A DNA stretch of 64,000 bases from Streptomyces parvus (lineage in GTDB: Bacteria > Actinomycetota > Actinomycetes > Streptomycetales > Streptomycetaceae). The notes below the pieces were generated by a model. It saw only the letters and a program-made list of their open reading frames with translations. It was not told the DNA's origin and searched no databases. Below, in pieces: positions 1 through 8,417 of this stretch. A program made the position numbers and the translations under genes. The stretch lies in NCBI RefSeq assembly GCF_014648875.1, contig NZ_BMRY01000005.1, positions 248,001 through 312,000 of the forward strand, given 5' to 3'. Position 1 is the stretch's first letter, and each line of letters opens with the position of its first letter.

Positions 1-952
1 CGGCGAGGCCGCCGGAGAGCCGGGCGTTCGCGATGTCGCCGACGCCGTAGTCGGCGAGCGGGGAGTCGGCAGCGCCGTGCTCCTCCACCTTCTCGTCGAT
101 GCCCTGGTCGGCGGCGACCCGCTCCAGGCCGTCGGGGTTGGCGGAGGCGTAGAAGGAGACGACCCCGGCGAGGAGGAAGGCCGAGACGAGCCCGGTGATC
201 CAGAACCCTCGGGTGGACCGGCGCGCGGGTGCGGGCTCGGGGTCGCGGGTGGCGGCGGGCGCGTCGACCAGTTCGCCGTCGATGCGGAGCTTGAGCGGGG
301 CGGCCAGGGAGCCCTGGACGCCGTGGACGAGGTCGGGGCGTACGGCAAGGACGGCGCCGACCGTCAGGGCCGTGATGATCGCTTCGCCGATACCGATCAG
401 GACGTGGACGCCGACCATGGCCGTGAAGACCTTGCCGATCGGGATGTCCGTGGTGCCGCCGATCCAGTAGAGCAGCGTGAAGGCGGCGGCCGACGCGGGT
501 ACGGAGACGAGCGCGGCGACGAACGCCGAGGCGGTCGCGGACCTGCGGGTGCGCGGCAGGAGGCCGGTGAGCAGGCGGAACACCGCGTACGCGACGACGA
601 CGGTGACCACGCCCATGACGGTGATGTTCACGCCGAGCGCGGTGAGGCCGCCGTCCGCGAAGAAGATGCCCTGGAGCAGCAGCACCACGGACAGGCAGAG
701 CACGGCTGTATACGGCCCGACAAGGATCGCGGCGAGTGCCCCTCCCATCAGGTGGCCGCTGGTACCGGCGGCCACCGGGAAGTTGAGCATCTGCACGGCG
801 AAGATGAACGCGGCCACCAGTCCGGCGAGCGGGGCGGTGCGCTCGTCCAGTTCGCGGCGCGCGCCGCGCAGGCTGACGGCGACCGCGCCGGCCGCGAACA
901 CCCCGGCGGCGACGGAGACAGGTGCGTCGATGAATCCATCGGGTACATGCAT
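1..952 (-). CDS. ECF-type nickel/cobalt transporter substrate-binding membrane protein, CbiM/NikM with C-terminal PDGLE domain (partial)
   Basis: The reading frame begins with MHVPDGFID, the signature N-terminus of CbiM/NikM proteins, in which the N-terminal amine and the His2 side chain bind the metal. Hydrophobic segments follow through about residue 210. After a charged Pro/Ala linker there is another membrane span and the motif ANPDGLE, the PDGLE domain that often stands in for CbiN/NikN. The 3' end lies beyond the left edge, so CbiQ and CbiO partners cannot be seen. I chose ATG 950-952 because metal binding requires this N-terminus. No cobalamin riboswitch is visible upstream, but a Nur-like palindrome is, so nickel is the more likely substrate (inference). 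Confidence 0.85.
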   Translation of the reverse strand, partial: MHVPDGFIDAPVSVAAGVFAAGAVAVSLRGARRELDERTAPLAGLVAAFIFAVQMLNFPVAAGTSGHLMGGALAAILVGPYTAVLCLSVVLLLQGIFFADGGLTALGVNITVMGVVTVVVAYAVFRLLTGLLPRTRRSATASAFVAALVSVPASAAAFTLLYWIGGTTDIPIGKVFTAMVGVHVLIGIGEAIITALTVGAVLAVRPDLVHGVQGSLAAPLKLRIDGELVDAPAATRDPEPAPARRSTRGFWITGLVSAFLLAGVVSFYASANPDGLERVAADQGIDEKVEEHGAADSPLADYGVGDIANARLSGGLA

Positions 953-1050
953 GACAGAGACTCCGCTCTCTGCGGTTCCGCACGGTGTCCGCGTCCGCTC
1001 GGGCACGGATCTGCGGGCGGGGTCATGAACCCATCAATATTAGTGCTCTC

Positions 1051-1067
1051 CTGCGAACCATGCGCAA
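1051..1067 (-). promoter_or_regulatory. Nur-box-like palindrome upstream of the ECF metal transporter
   Basis: On the minus strand the site reads TTGCGC-ATGGT-TCGCAG. This fits the layout tTGCaa-N5-ttGCAA reported for the nickel-responsive Fur-family regulator Nur of Streptomyces. It lies about 100 bases before the transporter start. The core TGC/GCA triplets are conserved and the flanking bases partly diverge. Confidence 0.45.
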
Positions 1068-1186
1068 GAGCGGTGGGCCAGCAGCTGAGATGTACCCACG
1101 GTCACGGTGGGTACGCGCTCGCCGCGCCAGTTCCGCAAAATATGGGACATTAGAGGGCAGAGCGAGCATTAAGGAGGAGCCGGCCT

Positions 1187-1636
1187 ATGTCCCCTGTGAT
1201 CGAAGAACACGCACGCGCCCGGCTCATCACCGATGGCCCTCTCACCCGTCCGGTCCCGGTCGACCTGCGCTACGACCCGGCCGACGAGCGGCGCACCGTC
1301 CACATAGGACTGCCCGACGGCACCGACTGGGCGTTCGGCCGCGACCTCCTGGAACGCGGTCTGCGCACGCCGATCGAGCGCGGCGCCGTCCGCGTCTGGC
1401 CCTGCGGCCGTACGCAGCTGATCGTGGAGCTGCATTCGACGGACGGGGTCGAGGTGTTCCAGTTCGAGATCCGGACGCTGATCCGCTTCCTCGCCCGGAC
1501 CCGTCATACGCAGACACCGGGGGCGTCACCGGACACGGGCGGCGAACCGCGGCCGCCGTCCCGCACGACCCGCCCCGACAAGAGCGAGAAGCAGGGCGGC
1601 CGGCCGGAGCGGGGCGCCCAGCCGGCCCACGGCTGA
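1187..1636 (+). CDS. SsgA/SsgB-like sporulation and cell division regulator (SALP family)
   Basis: A 149-residue protein. Residues 20-110 match the SsgA-like fold: VPVDLRYDPADE, then WAFGRDLLERGL, RVWPCGRTQLIVELHS and FQFEIRTLIRFLART. SALPs are found in morphologically complex actinomycetes and act in septum placement, spore wall assembly or autolysis. The last 35 residues form a variable charged tail (about 113-149), as is common in paralogues. A strong ribosome binding site AAGGAGGAG (1171-1179) sits 7 bases before the ATG. Which SALP paralogue it is cannot be told from sequence alone. Confidence 0.85.
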   Translation: MSPVIEEHARARLITDGPLTRPVPVDLRYDPADERRTVHIGLPDGTDWAFGRDLLERGLRTPIERGAVRVWPCGRTQLIVELHSTDGVEVFQFEIRTLIRFLARTRHTQTPGASPDTGGEPRPPSRTTRPDKSEKQGGRPERGAQPAHG

Positions 1637-1642
1637 GAGGAC

Positions 1643-1681
1643 GGCATCGCAGGCCCCGCGCAGCGCGGGGCCTGCGATGCC
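1643..1681. terminator. Bidirectional terminator hairpin
   Basis: A perfect 18-bp stem (ggcatcgcaggccccgcg and its complement) with a 3-base loop lies between the convergent SsgA-like gene and the end of the biosynthetic operon. It can serve both strands. Confidence 0.85.
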
Positions 1682-1682
1682 G

Positions 1683-2858
1683 CTAAGCGGTGGGGTAGTC
1701 GATGTTGATGATCTGCTCCGCTCGAAACTCCGTACGGCGCGGATCGGCACCCGGAGGCGCGAGCATCAACCGGGCGGACAGCGGCTTCGTCCAGCGTGCC
1801 GACAGCGCCGCCATATCGGCGATCATGGCGACGATCTCGTGTTCCCGGGTCGACGCGGGCAAGGGGATGGTGTCCATCCCGGCGCCGCAGACCGATGAGT
1901 ACGCGAGCACCGATTCGCTGTCGATACGGCCCTGCTGCCAGGCCAGTGCGAGCACCTTGTCCTCCAGGACCGGAAGCATCAGGCCCGCGTACCCGACCGT
2001 GGGCAGACCGACCGAGCGGATGCCCGCCGTGACCGCCGCGCAGGCTGCCACGGTCCCGGGGGAGCCGAAGCGGATACCGCCGACGGTCTCCAGGAACTCC
2101 CCGATACTGGCGTCCGGAGCGCAGGCCGGGGACGGGTCGAAGCCGTGGAACAGCAGGCCGTGGCGCTCGCAGGCAGGCCGCAGCAGGTCGTCGAGGGGGT
2201 CGAGCTGATCGTGCAGCCAGCTCCTGGTCAGGGTCGTCGCCTCGGTGAGGTCGACCGCCGCCGCCTCGCGGGCGCGGGCGAGCAGCGGGCCCGCCGACTG
2301 GAGCCCCAGGCTCACCCCCGCGTCGCCCCCGTCGCTGTACGAGCCGGGGAACAACGGAGCGTTGGCACCCAGATGGGCGACTGCCGCGAACCGGAAGTTC
2401 GCCTCCGCGTCGCGGCTCGCCAGCTCGCGGACCACGGCCCCGCTGAAGGCCACGGCGGCATGGTCGACCTCGGCGCCGTCGGCGACGAGGACGGCGAGGA
2501 ACAGGGACGGGTGCGCGACCAGCACGTCCGCGACGCCCGCGGGCTCCAGCTCCACCAGTGCGGAAGGCCGCAGGACGCCCAGCGAGGCGCTGCCCACGCC
2601 CGCCCGCCGGCACCCCTCGACGAGACGGGCGGCTCGCGCGTGGAGCTGGTCATGGCTGAGCGGCCGGCCGAGGGCCGGGCTGGACAGGCGCACCGTCTGC
2701 ACCTCGTACCCGGCATCGGTGATCTCGTCACTGATCGCCCGTACCTTCTCGCCGTACCGGCCGATGCCCGCGGTGTCGGGCTGTCCCCCCTGGAACACCT
2801 CGTCGGGGAGGCAGAGAGTCACGGCGCGCACCGGGGAAGCGGACCTCGTCCGTGTCAT
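1683..2858 (-). CDS. DUF711 (UPF0210) family protein, last gene of the P450/UbiA/NRPS operon
   Basis: A 391-residue protein of the DUF711/UPF0210 family, recognised from YAGLMLPVLED (about residues 295-305), the phrase DASIGEFLETVGG and the overall length. The family has no settled reaction; its fold is related to glycyl radical enzymes (established family knowledge). The ATG overlaps the TGA of the upstream P450 as ATGA, so the two are translationally coupled. Its place inside a cluster with an amino-acid-activating NRPS module and two P450s suggests a tailoring or ring-forming step, but that is inference. The hairpin at 1643-1681 ends the operon. Confidence 0.75.
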   Translation of the reverse strand: MTRTRSASPVRAVTLCLPDEVFQGGQPDTAGIGRYGEKVRAISDEITDAGYEVQTVRLSSPALGRPLSHDQLHARAARLVEGCRRAGVGSASLGVLRPSALVELEPAGVADVLVAHPSLFLAVLVADGAEVDHAAVAFSGAVVRELASRDAEANFRFAAVAHLGANAPLFPGSYSDGGDAGVSLGLQSAGPLLARAREAAAVDLTEATTLTRSWLHDQLDPLDDLLRPACERHGLLFHGFDPSPACAPDASIGEFLETVGGIRFGSPGTVAACAAVTAGIRSVGLPTVGYAGLMLPVLEDKVLALAWQQGRIDSESVLAYSSVCGAGMDTIPLPASTREHEIVAMIADMAALSARWTKPLSARLMLAPPGADPRRTEFRAEQIINIDYPTA

Positions 2859-4039
2859 GAGTGCAGCACCACCGGCAGCTCGTTCAATCCCCAGGTGAAG
2901 TTCGACCCGTTGTAGCGCGGCCGGCCCTCCAGCGTCATCGAGCGCACCGTGTCACGCAGCACCCGGAGGAACGCGGTGATCTCCAGCCGCGCGAGCCGGC
3001 TCCCCAGGCACATGTGGCGGCCCGCGCCGAAGCTCAGATGCCGGTTCCCGGTCCGTCCGACATCGAAGGTCTCCGGGTCGTCGAACACCTCCGCGTCCCG
3101 GTTGGCCGAGCCGATCCAGGTGACGACGCGCTGGCCGGGCTCGACCTCGGCGTCCCCGATCCGCAGCGCCTCGGTGGCGGTCCGCAGCACATGCATGCCG
3201 GGCACCGACCAGCGCAGCGCCTCCTCGGTGGCCACCTCCGGTTCGGCCTCCCCGCGCACGATGCGGGCCCACTGGTCGGGGTGCTCCGCCAGTTGGAGCG
3301 TGAGCGCGGCCAGCGTGAACCGGGTCGTCTCGTTCCCACCGGCCAGGATTCCGCTGAAGTTGAAGACGAGTTCCTGGTCCGTCAGCCGGGCGCCGCTGGA
3401 GTTCTGTGCGGTGAGACCGCTGATGAACGCGTTCGTGCCGGACTTGCGATTCTCGCGCACCAGGTCGCTGAAGTACTTGAAGATCTCGCCGTTCGCCGTG
3501 ATGCGTCGGACCTCGGAGGGGGATTCGAATGCCTCGGTGGTCTTCCTCCCGATCCATTCCCAGTCCGTGCGGGGCAGCCCCATGATGGCGCAGATGACGT
3601 CGGTCGGGATCCGTTCGAGCTGCTCGATCAGATTCGGACCGGGGTCCCGGACGGCCGTGGCGACGACGTCGGCGACGACCTGCTGCACGTACTCCTCGGC
3701 TCTGGACAGGACTTCGTTCGAGAACGGCTGGTTGAGCACCCGTTTCATCCGTGTGTGGTCGGGCGGGTCGGCGACGATCAGCATCTTGTTCGCGACGGCG
3801 TCGACCGCGCGGTCCGTCGAGCCGAGCCGCATGCCCTTCGTCGAACTCATGCGGGTGCTGTCGCGGTGCACGGAGACCACGTCGTGGTACCGGGTGACGT
3901 TCCAGAACCCCTCCGGCTCCCCGGCGGGATGCTGCCAGGACACGGGATCGTTCGCCCGGTACCAGGCGAAGACGTCGTAGAACCCGGTGCCCTCGAAGAG
4001 ACCCGGCTCGAACAGGTCCGGCGCTGTCAGCTGCGTCAT
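2855..4039 (-). CDS. Cytochrome P450 (class I bacterial type), possible carrier-bound amino acid hydroxylase
   Basis: A 394-residue soluble P450. Visible motifs are the I-helix AGGNETTR, where the usual AGxDT acid is Glu, the K-helix EEALRW (ExxR), and the haem loop FGAGRHMCLG with the Cys ligand. The GGNETT form occurs in several actinobacterial families, including enzymes that hydroxylate amino acids tethered to NRPS carrier proteins. It overlaps the thioesterase gene upstream (ATGA) and DUF711 downstream (ATGA). Next to an adenylation-carrier didomain, beta-hydroxylation of a tethered amino acid is a reasonable hypothesis, not shown by sequence. Electron-donor ferredoxins are not in the cluster. 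Confidence 0.85.
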   Translation of the reverse strand: MTQLTAPDLFEPGLFEGTGFYDVFAWYRANDPVSWQHPAGEPEGFWNVTRYHDVVSVHRDSTRMSSTKGMRLGSTDRAVDAVANKMLIVADPPDHTRMKRVLNQPFSNEVLSRAEEYVQQVVADVVATAVRDPGPNLIEQLERIPTDVICAIMGLPRTDWEWIGRKTTEAFESPSEVRRITANGEIFKYFSDLVRENRKSGTNAFISGLTAQNSSGARLTDQELVFNFSGILAGGNETTRFTLAALTLQLAEHPDQWARIVRGEAEPEVATEEALRWSVPGMHVLRTATEALRIGDAEVEPGQRVVTWIGSANRDAEVFDDPETFDVGRTGNRHLSFGAGRHMCLGSRLARLEITAFLRVLRDTVRSMTLEGRPRYNGSNFTWGLNELPVVLHS

Positions 4040-4770
4040 CCGCACACCGCCCGGCTCGGAGCGGTCCCGGACACGGCGTCCGAGAGCATGTCGACGACCG
4101 TGCCCGGGTCCATGAACTCGTGATGGTCCGCGTCGATCACCTGATGTCCTCGGTAGTGGGTGGCTCTCTCGCGCCACCGGGCCATCTGCTCGGCGGTGAC
4201 GACCGAATCGCGGCGGCCCGAGACCGATCGCAGCGATGTGCTGGTCAGAGGTGTGGAAGGGATCCGGTAGCCGGTCATGAGACGCAGGTCCGCACGGAGG
4301 GGCAGGAGGGCATACCGGGCGAGCTGAGTTTCGCGCACCGACGGGTGGAGCAGGGCCGTCAGCTCCGCCTGGGGCGGGTCCGCGGAGGGAAAAGTCCTCC
4401 AGTGTTCGGGCGACCGGGCCGCGGCGACGACCAGGGAGTGGGCCGCGGTGCCCGTGGATTCGAGCCGTCTCGCCACCTCGTAGGCGATGAGCGCGCCGAG
4501 GCTGACGCCGAGCAGCACCAGCGGGCGACGCCGCGCCGGTTCGCGCAGTTCGCCGCTGACGTGGTCGACGACCTCGGCCAGGCTGTCGGCCGCCGTGTCC
4601 TCCAGCCGGTCCTCGCGTCCCGGTAACTGCACGCCGAGCAGATGTGTTCCGGGGGGCAGCGCCGCCGCGGTCGCGCGCAGGCGCAGGCAGCCGGCGCCCG
4701 CCTGCGGGAACACCACCACGGCCGCGGTGGCGCTCTCGTCGGCCTCGGCGAAGGAGCGCAGATACGTCAT
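4036..4770 (-). CDS. Type II thioesterase (alpha/beta hydrolase) of the NRPS-like cluster
   Basis: A 244-residue TEII. Diagnostic motifs are FPQAGAGCLRLR near the N-terminus, LPGREDRL around residue 50, nucleophile elbow GVSLGAL (Ser about residue 90) and the C-terminal DADHHEFMD with the catalytic His. Type II thioesterases free carrier proteins of misloaded groups, and some release the product. With only one carrier protein here and no condensation or integrated TE domain, this enzyme may perform product release (inference). The start ATG overlaps the stop of the adenylation gene, and its own stop overlaps the P450 start. Confidence 0.88.
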   Translation of the reverse strand: MTYLRSFAEADESATAAVVVFPQAGAGCLRLRATAAALPPGTHLLGVQLPGREDRLEDTAADSLAEVVDHVSGELREPARRRPLVLLGVSLGALIAYEVARRLESTGTAAHSLVVAAARSPEHWRTFPSADPPQAELTALLHPSVRETQLARYALLPLRADLRLMTGYRIPSTPLTSTSLRSVSGRRDSVVTAEQMARWRERATHYRGHQVIDADHHEFMDPGTVVDMLSDAVSGTAPSRAVCG

Positions 4771-6539
4771 GCCGCCCTCGCTTCGTCGATCCGTCTCGCG
4801 AGCGCTCCGGGGGTCCTGGTCGTGAGGACGTCGTTGATCGAGACCGTCACCCCCAGCTCCGTCTCGATGTGGGACGCCAGTTGGGCTGCGAGCAGTGAGT
4901 GTCCGCCGATGGCGAAGAAGTCGGAGTCCTGGGCGACGGCGTGCCCGAAGGCGCTGCCCCATGCCTCCAGGACGGGGCCGAGGAAGTGGCCGGCGTGTGC
5001 GGGCCCGGCGCCGTCCGCGTCGGCGCGCCGCCGGGCCAGTTCGGCTTCGCCGAGCGCGGCCACCGCGTCCCGTGCGACCTTGCCGGTCGCCGCCAGCGGT
5101 ATGTCGGCGATGCGATGCATCAGGGTCGGACACAGCTGGCGCGGCAGCCGTGCGGCGAAGTGGGAGGTGAGCCGGGTGCGCAGGGCGTCGTCGAGAGGGC
5201 GTCCGGAAGCCGTCTGAAGACCGATGGACAGGGTGGGCGGCTCACCGCGCGTATAGGCCACGGCGCCCTCGACGCCGGGCACCTCGCAGGCGATGTTCTC
5301 CAGCTCTTCGAGCTCTGTCCGGAAGCCGCCTATCTTGACCTGGTTGTCGGCCCTGCCGAGGATGCTCACCTGTCCATCGGTACGGAGTACCCCGAAGTCC
5401 CCGGTACGGAAGTGTCTGGCGCCGTTGTGGACGATGAACCGGTCCGTGCCCGGACCGTTCGCGTCGACGTACCCGAGGGCGACTCCGGCGCCGCCGATGA
5501 GGATCTCGCCGGTGACACCGGAAGGGACCTCGTTCAGGTCGTCGTCGACGACGGCGACCGTGTAGCCGGAGAGCGGACGGCCGATGGTGCGGGGGTCGTC
5601 GCGGCGCGCGGTGTCGGCCATGGTGGCGGCGATAGTGGTCTCGGTCGGCCCGTACACGTTGATCACCCGGTCGGCGACCGTCCGGAGGCGGTCGGCCAGG
5701 GCGTCCGGACAGCGCTCGCCCGCCACCACGGCGACCTCGGCCTTCGGCAGCTCGGTGAGCGTGGCGTACAGGGAGGGAGTCATACAGAGGTGGTCGATCT
5801 CCCGTGCGGCCAGGGCCTGTTCCAGGTCGCCGAGCGCCGGGTCGAGGGAGACGCAGGTGACTCCGTTGACGAACGGGGTGAGGACCGACCACAGCCAGCC
5901 GTCGAACCCCGGAGAGACGACCGAGACGGCCCGGCCGCCGGGCCGGTATCCGAGCGATTCGGCGTTGGCCAGGAGGTTCGCCAGGGCGGTGGAGCCGACG
6001 CGTACCCCCTTCGGGCGGCCGGTGGTTCCCGAGGTGTAGACGACGTACGCCTCGGACCGGCGCTCGCCTTCGGCCCACTCGTCCCAGTCGGACTCACCGG
6101 CCTGCGGGTCGGCGGAGCGGGCCTGCGAGCCGTGCGTCTCGACCAGCGTGAGGCCCGGTTCGAGGGCGTCCGGCTCGGACGACACGAGCACTTCGCACCC
6201 GGCGTCCGCCACGATCCAGCGCCGACGCTCGGCCGGATGCCGTTCGTCGAGCAGCACCGCCGACGATCCGTTGGCCCAGATCGCCAACAGGCTGCTGAGC
6301 GCGTAGCGCGACCGGCCCGCCATGACGGCGACCCGGTCGCCCGGACCGGCCCCGGCCCGCTCGATGCGGTCGGCCAGGGTCCGCGCCGAGGCGGCGATCT
6401 CCCGCCAGGTCAGCCCCTCGCCGTCGGTTCCGACGGATCCGATGAGGTCGGGGTGTTCGGATACCCAGCGCTCCAGCGCCTTCTTGACGTGCGATATGTG
6501 AGGAACAGCCGCGTGGCTGTCCGGAACAGGCTTGCTCAC
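4767..6539 (-). CDS. Stand-alone NRPS adenylation-thiolation (A-T) didomain protein
   Basis: A 590-residue protein. The adenylation domain shows AYVVYTSGTTGRPKG (A3), FDGWLW (A4, with the Asp that binds an alpha-amino group), NVYGPTETT (A5), FRTGDFG (A7), GRADNQVKIGGFR (A8) and the catalytic Lys in AATGKVARD (A10). A carrier domain follows, with phosphopantetheine Ser in DFFAIGGHSLLAA. There is no condensation domain. My eye alignment to the GrsA-PheA pocket reads D-G-W-C-V-A-V-I-A-K, weakly reminiscent of aromatic or hydrophobic amino acid codes; the substrate is not established. Start is GTG 6537-6539 behind a GGGGGGAAG site. Confidence 0.92.
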   Translation of the reverse strand: MSKPVPDSHAAVPHISHVKKALERWVSEHPDLIGSVGTDGEGLTWREIAASARTLADRIERAGAGPGDRVAVMAGRSRYALSSLLAIWANGSSAVLLDERHPAERRRWIVADAGCEVLVSSEPDALEPGLTLVETHGSQARSADPQAGESDWDEWAEGERRSEAYVVYTSGTTGRPKGVRVGSTALANLLANAESLGYRPGGRAVSVVSPGFDGWLWSVLTPFVNGVTCVSLDPALGDLEQALAAREIDHLCMTPSLYATLTELPKAEVAVVAGERCPDALADRLRTVADRVINVYGPTETTIAATMADTARRDDPRTIGRPLSGYTVAVVDDDLNEVPSGVTGEILIGGAGVALGYVDANGPGTDRFIVHNGARHFRTGDFGVLRTDGQVSILGRADNQVKIGGFRTELEELENIACEVPGVEGAVAYTRGEPPTLSIGLQTASGRPLDDALRTRLTSHFAARLPRQLCPTLMHRIADIPLAATGKVARDAVAALGEAELARRRADADGAGPAHAGHFLGPVLEAWGSAFGHAVAQDSDFFAIGGHSLLAAQLASHIETELGVTVSINDVLTTRTPGALARRIDEARAA

Positions 6540-6556
6540 AAGTTCTTCCCCCCAGG

Positions 6557-6592
6557 TTCAGCAAGTTCAGCAAGTCCGGCAAGTTCGGCAAG
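6557..6592. repeat. Tandem nonamer repeat upstream of the A-T gene
   Basis: Four 9-base units (ttcagcaag, ttcagcaag, tccggcaag, ttcggcaag) run head to tail in the only real gap of this operon, between the methyltransferase stop and the A-T ribosome binding site. The role is unknown. Confidence 0.7.
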
Positions 6593-6630
6593 AGGTTCTC
6601 AGTGCGTCGGCGTGCTGCCGATGCCCGTCG

Positions 6631-7338
6631 TCAATTCGCCTTGGTGGCCCACAGAATGACGTTGGTGGCGAAGAACTTCTTGCGCCACCCGATGTCTTTG
6701 AAGCCGAGCCCGCTCAGCGCGCCGGCGATGCTCTGCGGCGACTCGAAGGCGCGGGTGCTGGACTCGAGATAGGTGTAGGACTTCCGGTCGCGCGCGACGA
6801 CCTGCCCCAGGAGCGGGACGATGACGCGCATTCCCCACTTCACCACGGGCTTCACCGGGCCACTCGGGGGACACGTTTCGAGGATCACGAGGCGGCCGCC
6901 GGGCTTGAGGACCCGGTGCTGTTCGCGGAGCACCCGGTCCAGGTCCTCGACGTTTCTGAGGAGATAGCCCTCGGTGATTCCGTCGAAGGACTCGTCCTCG
7001 AACGGCAGACTCGCCGCGTCCCCGTGCTGCCAGCGCACCGCGTCGGCCCCGGGCTTCGTCCTGGCCCGGCGCAGCATCTCCTCGGAGAAGTCGACGCCGG
7101 TCACGGTGGCTTCGGGGTTCCTGCGGGCCACCGCCAGAGCGATCACACCCGTACCCGTGGCCAGGTCCAGAAACTGTCCGCCCTCGGCGGGTGCGACCCG
7201 TGCGGCCACCTCCCGGCACCATTTCTCATGACGGCCGAGCGTCATGAGAAAGTTCATTCGGTCGTAGTACCCGGCGATCTTCTGGAAGATCCCGTGCACT
7301 TCGGAACCCTTGTTGTCGCGCGTGCGGTCACTCGTCAC
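6631..7338 (-). CDS. UbiE/MenG-family class I SAM methyltransferase
   Basis: A 235-residue methyltransferase with the UbiE/MenG hallmarks: IFQKIAGYYDRMN and MTLGRHEKW near the N-terminus, SAM-binding LDLATGTGVIAL (about 55-66), GVDFSEEML, FDGITEGYLLRNV and LKPGGRLVILE. Classical members C-methylate prenylated quinone precursors. Here it is encoded directly after a UbiA-type prenyltransferase with a GTGA overlap, so methylation of a prenylated aromatic is plausible (inference). Presence in a P450/NRPS operon argues against the housekeeping menaquinone enzyme. The start is GTG 7336-7338. Confidence 0.88.
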   Translation of the reverse strand: MTSDRTRDNKGSEVHGIFQKIAGYYDRMNFLMTLGRHEKWCREVAARVAPAEGGQFLDLATGTGVIALAVARRNPEATVTGVDFSEEMLRRARTKPGADAVRWQHGDAASLPFEDESFDGITEGYLLRNVEDLDRVLREQHRVLKPGGRLVILETCPPSGPVKPVVKWGMRVIVPLLGQVVARDRKSYTYLESSTRAFESPQSIAGALSGLGFKDIGWRKKFFATNVILWATKAN

Positions 7339-8417
7339 CTGTCCCGCCCTTCTCCACTGGAAATGTCCACCTTCGCATCGAGGCGGGTGATGTGACGACT
7401 CACTCGGGAATCCGAACCGGACAGGTCTGCCCAGGCCATGACCGCGACAGCGAGAAGTCCGATGAGCGCTGTCCCGGCCGAGGGCCGCACCGCGAAGAGG
7501 AGAAGGCCGAGGAAGAGCACGGACACGTACATGTCGCGTTGGCCGACCAGGTTGTACTCGACGGGCGTCCGGGCCCGGACCATGGAGACCATGTTGGCCA
7601 CGGCCGGGATCACCATGACGCCCACATAGGCCAGCCGGTCAGGCATATCGGCGAGAAGGACGAGCACCGGGAACGCGGCGTACACCAGGGTGGTCGCGAC
7701 AGCGGCGACCCAGGCACCGGCGAGCTGTGACGGCAGGAGCGCCGGGATCGTCCGCAGCCCGGCTTCCTTGTCCCCTGCGTAGTCGGGGACATTCTTCATG
7801 ATGCCCTTGGCGAAGTACCAGCAGAAGAGGAACACCCCGAGAGCGACCGGCTGGTAGGAGTCGTAATGCGGGATTTTCCACCACGAGTCACCGAGCAGCG
7901 CACCCGCGATGTACGGTTCCGTGACCGCCATCGAGAAGACCGCCATTCCGATGACCGGGCGGCCCTTGAGGCGGAACCTCTTCGAGGAGTATCCGAGCAC
8001 CAGGAAAACGCTGAAGACCCACAGAAGCGTCTGTGCGAACGAGATCAGCAGCGAGAGCAGCAGCATGACGCCCAGGCACGTGTAGAGAACTCTGTTGAGC
8101 AGGCCCTCGCCGGCCGTTTCGACCAGCTTCAAGCGGCCCGGCACGTTCTTGCCATCCTCCACGAGGTCGGTCACGGCGTTGTGGGCATTGGCGGCCAGAG
8201 GGGCGAGCACATGGAAGAGGACGCCGAACAGCACCGTGAGGTCGAAGCGGTGACCGGCCACCGCCACGCCCACGCAGTAGGAGAGCGGGCTGACCAGGAG
8301 TGTGCGAGGGCGCACGTTTTTGACCACCGCGTTGAAGCGCGTCATACGACGCATGGGCCGAACCTCTCTCATGAAGTCTTGCCGCCTCTGGCGAATACGC
8401 ACCCGAAGTGAAGTCAC
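7335..8417 (-). CDS. UbiA-superfamily membrane prenyltransferase
   Basis: A 360-residue polytopic membrane protein with about eight or nine predicted spans. The two Mg-diphosphate motifs are visible: NAHNAVTDLVED (first Asp-rich motif) and NVPDYAGDKEAGLRT (second). UbiA enzymes transfer isoprenyl chains to aromatic or other lipophilic acceptors. The acceptor is unknown; the cluster encodes no prenyl diphosphate synthase or terpene cyclase, so the donor would come from elsewhere. GTG 8415-8417 overlaps the P450 stop (GTGA), as for its operon mates. ATG 8352-8354 has a better Shine-Dalgarno (gagagg, 8-base spacing) and is the alternative start, giving 339 residues. Confidence 0.88.
   Translation of the reverse strand: MTSLRVRIRQRRQDFMREVRPMRRMTRFNAVVKNVRPRTLLVSPLSYCVGVAVAGHRFDLTVLFGVLFHVLAPLAANAHNAVTDLVEDGKNVPGRLKLVETAGEGLLNRVLYTCLGVMLLLSLLISFAQTLLWVFSVFLVLGYSSKRFRLKGRPVIGMAVFSMAVTEPYIAGALLGDSWWKIPHYDSYQPVALGVFLFCWYFAKGIMKNVPDYAGDKEAGLRTIPALLPSQLAGAWVAAVATTLVYAAFPVLVLLADMPDRLAYVGVMVIPAVANMVSMVRARTPVEYNLVGQRDMYVSVLFLGLLLFAVRPSAGTALIGLLAVAVMAWADLSGSDSRVSRHITRLDAKVDISSGEGRDR

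Noticed and set aside
953..1150. Cobalamin riboswitch upstream of the CbiM-like gene
   Set aside because: I looked for the conserved B12 box and saw no convincing match on the minus strand.
4899..6659. Long plus-strand open frame opposite the A-T gene
   Set aside because: Gly/Arg/Asp-rich translation with no domain pattern; it is the antisense shadow of a high-GC gene with clear NRPS motifs.
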